Source: an uncultured Blautia sp. (GTDB lineage Bacteria; Bacillota; Clostridia; Lachnospirales; Lachnospiraceae). Taken from it: a DNA stretch of 41,983 nucleotides. Position 1 is the first letter of the stretch, and each line of letters opens with the position of its first letter. Of this stretch, positions 40,696 through 41,983 are shown piece after piece. A program made the translations under genes and the position numbers. Under the pieces are notes generated by a model. The model saw only the letters and a program-made list of their open reading frames with translations. It was not told the DNA's origin and did no database searches. Location of the stretch: the NCBI GenBank assembly GCA_934408705.1, contig CAKRVL010000014.1, positions 1 through 41,983 of the forward strand, in the 5' to 3' direction.

Positions 40696-41777
40696 CAGAC
40701 ATTTTCCTCCTCAAACTTTTTCATAAATGCAACCAGTGCTTCCACACCAGCCTTCGGCATTGCGTTGTAAATACTTGCTCTCATACCGCCAACTGTTCTG
40801 TGTCCCTTCAGGTTCACAAGACCTGCCTTTGTAGCCTCAGCAACAAATTTAGCATCCATCTCCTTGTCACCTGTTACAAAAGGAACATTCATAAGGGAAC
40901 GGTCTTTAGGTACAACTGTGCCATGGAAAAGCTTGCTGGAATCAAGGAAATCGTAAAGGATCTTTGCCTTCTCCTCGTTGCGTCTCTTCATTTCTTCCAG
41001 GCCGCCCATTTTCTTCAGCCATTTGAAAACCTTGCCGCATACGTAGATGCAATATGCGTTCGGTGTATTATAAAGGGAACCTGCATCTGCATGTGTCTTA
41101 TAAGTAAGCATGGTAGGTGTTCCCGGAAGAACATCCTCTGTGATCAGATCTTCACGGATGATTACAATGACCATACCTGCAGGTCCGATATTCTTCTGAA
41201 CTCCGCCGTAAATAATGCCGTATTTGCTTACATCAACAGGCTCGGAAAGGAAACAGGAGGATACATCTGCTACCAAAGTTTTACCTTTTGTGTTTGGAAG
41301 CTCTTTGAACTTGGTTCCATAAATGGTGTTGTTTTCACAAATATAAACATAATCCGCATCCGGGCTCACAGGCAGATCACTGCAATCCGGAATATAAGAG
41401 AAGGTCTTATCCTCGGAAGAAGCAATCTTGTTTGCCTTTCCATATTTCTGTGCTTCCTGGTATGCCTTCTTCGCCCACTGTCCTGTCACAATATAATCTG
41501 CGACCTTATTTTTCATAAGGTTCATAGGGATCATGGCAAACTGCTGGGAAGCACCGCCCTGAAGGAAAAGTACCTTGTAATTATCCGGAATATTCATCAG
41601 CTCACGAAGATCTTTCTCAGCTGTATCGATGATTTCCTGGAATGCAACACTTCTATGGCTCATTTCCATAACGGACATGCCGGTACCGTTATAATCCATC
41701 ATCTCATCTGCCACTTCTTTTAACACCTCTTCCGGAAGGACCGCCGGTCCTGCGGAAAAATTGTACACTCTGCTCAT
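40695..41777 (-). CDS. serC: Phosphoserine aminotransferase
   Basis: Second step of serine synthesis, moving the amino group from glutamate to 3-phosphohydroxypyruvate. The 360-residue PLP enzyme begins VYNFSAGPAVLPEEVL, has FLQGGASQQF (71-80), ADVSSCFLS and the PLP lysine Lys195 in GGVQKNIGPAG, and ends with the expected NLKGHRTVGGMRASIYNAMP. It overlaps both neighbours (4 bp ATGA with the acetolactate synthase gene, 1 bp with serA), so the three are one operon. Confidence 0.96.
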   Translation of the reverse strand: MSRVYNFSAGPAVLPEEVLKEVADEMMDYNGTGMSVMEMSHRSVAFQEIIDTAEKDLRELMNIPDNYKVLFLQGGASQQFAMIPMNLMKNKVADYIVTGQWAKKAYQEAQKYGKANKIASSEDKTFSYIPDCSDLPVSPDADYVYICENNTIYGTKFKELPNTKGKTLVADVSSCFLSEPVDVSKYGIIYGGVQKNIGPAGMVIVIIREDLITEDVLPGTPTMLTYKTHADAGSLYNTPNAYCIYVCGKVFKWLKKMGGLEEMKRRNEEKAKILYDFLDSSKLFHGTVVPKDRSLMNVPFVTGDKEMDAKFVAEATKAGLVNLKGHRTVGGMRASIYNAMPKAGVEALVAFMKKFEEENV

Positions 41778-41983
41778 TTCTTCACATCCTCCTCGTCAAA
41801 TACCTCATCTAAACTTGCACCTGCAGGAACCATAGGATATACGCTTAAATCCTGGTCGATCCAACAGTCGAGAACTACCGGTCCCTCTGATGAAAGCGCC
41901 ATCTTAAGTGCAGGCTCTACTTCTTCCATCTTCGTAACGCGGATTGCTTTTGCTCCCATTGCCTCAGAGACTTTCACGAAGTC
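41774..41983 (-). CDS. ilvB: Acetolactate synthase large subunit, C-terminal end (cut by window edge)
   Basis: The last 69 codons of a gene entering from the right edge. FVKVSEAMGAKAIRVTKMEEVEPALKMAL and PVVLDCWIDQDLSVYPMVPAGASLDEVF match the end of the thiamine-diphosphate domain of acetolactate synthase large subunits, which start valine, leucine and isoleucine synthesis. Only the C-terminus is visible, so other members of the TPP enzyme family cannot be fully excluded, though the V-Y-P-M-V-P ending is typical of IlvB. Confidence 0.85.
   Translation of the reverse strand, partial: DFVKVSEAMGAKAIRVTKMEEVEPALKMALSSEGPVVLDCWIDQDLSVYPMVPAGASLDEVFDEEDVKK

Overview
The window looks like a chromosomal segment of a Gram-positive gut anaerobe of the family Lachnospiraceae (Blautia or a relative). 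The evidence is the polyamine ABC operon with a permease-binding protein fusion, Rpn-type PD-(D/E)XK proteins, an LCP ligase, a DUF362-ferredoxin protein, strong AGGAGG ribosome binding sites and moderate-GC housekeeping genes. The genus is a guess. Most genes lie on the minus strand, so operons read right to left.

Layout. 74-3367: glmS and glmM, supplying amino sugars. 3395-3700: an Rpn remnant and terminator hairpins. 3730-16698: a surface polysaccharide (capsule/EPS) operon. In transcription order it encodes a PglF/WbpM-type dehydratase, a UDP-glucuronate epimerase, UDP-glucose dehydrogenase, a DegT aminotransferase, a priming sugar transferase, two glycosyltransferases, a hexapeptide acetyltransferase, a Wzy-like polymerase, a Wzx-like flippase and a GT-D transferase. 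The part left of about 10.9 kb is much more AT-rich than the precursor genes. 16699-16970 is a GC-rich, strongly structured leader containing a terminator. 16971-18152 encodes a TnpB/Cas12f-like protein in which all three RuvC catalytic residues appear replaced.

The most interesting part is 18183-19769. A tyrosine recombinase gene is enclosed by two identical 21-bp sites in inverted orientation. Inside the segment a strong sigma-A-type promoter points away from the polysaccharide operon and runs into a 13-bp-stem terminator built across the right-hand site. Inverting the segment would split that terminator and aim the promoter at the TnpB-like gene and the polysaccharide operon. As written, the locus is in the predicted OFF state. 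The system I infer is a self-contained DNA switch (recombinase, promoter, terminator split by recombination) controlling a nuclease-dead TnpB-like protein, a structured RNA and a capsule operon.

19931-21206: an Rpn-family gene followed by a partial, internally deleted copy. 21404-23065: an LCP protein, which may attach the polysaccharide to the wall. 23270-24148 (+): a zinc-type homocysteine methyltransferase domain protein. 24232-34907: one long operon with two polyamine-type ABC transporters, an enzyme I of the PTS, a DUF362-ferredoxin protein and a small unknown ORF at its head. 34990-35062: tRNA-Thr(CGU). 35162-37924: an AllA-like cupin protein and a glycogen branching enzyme with a lysine-rich tail. 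38136-39110 (+): a PfkB-type sugar kinase. 39174-39515: a probable type I toxin-antitoxin cassette. 39532-41983: serA, serC and the end of an acetolactate synthase gene.
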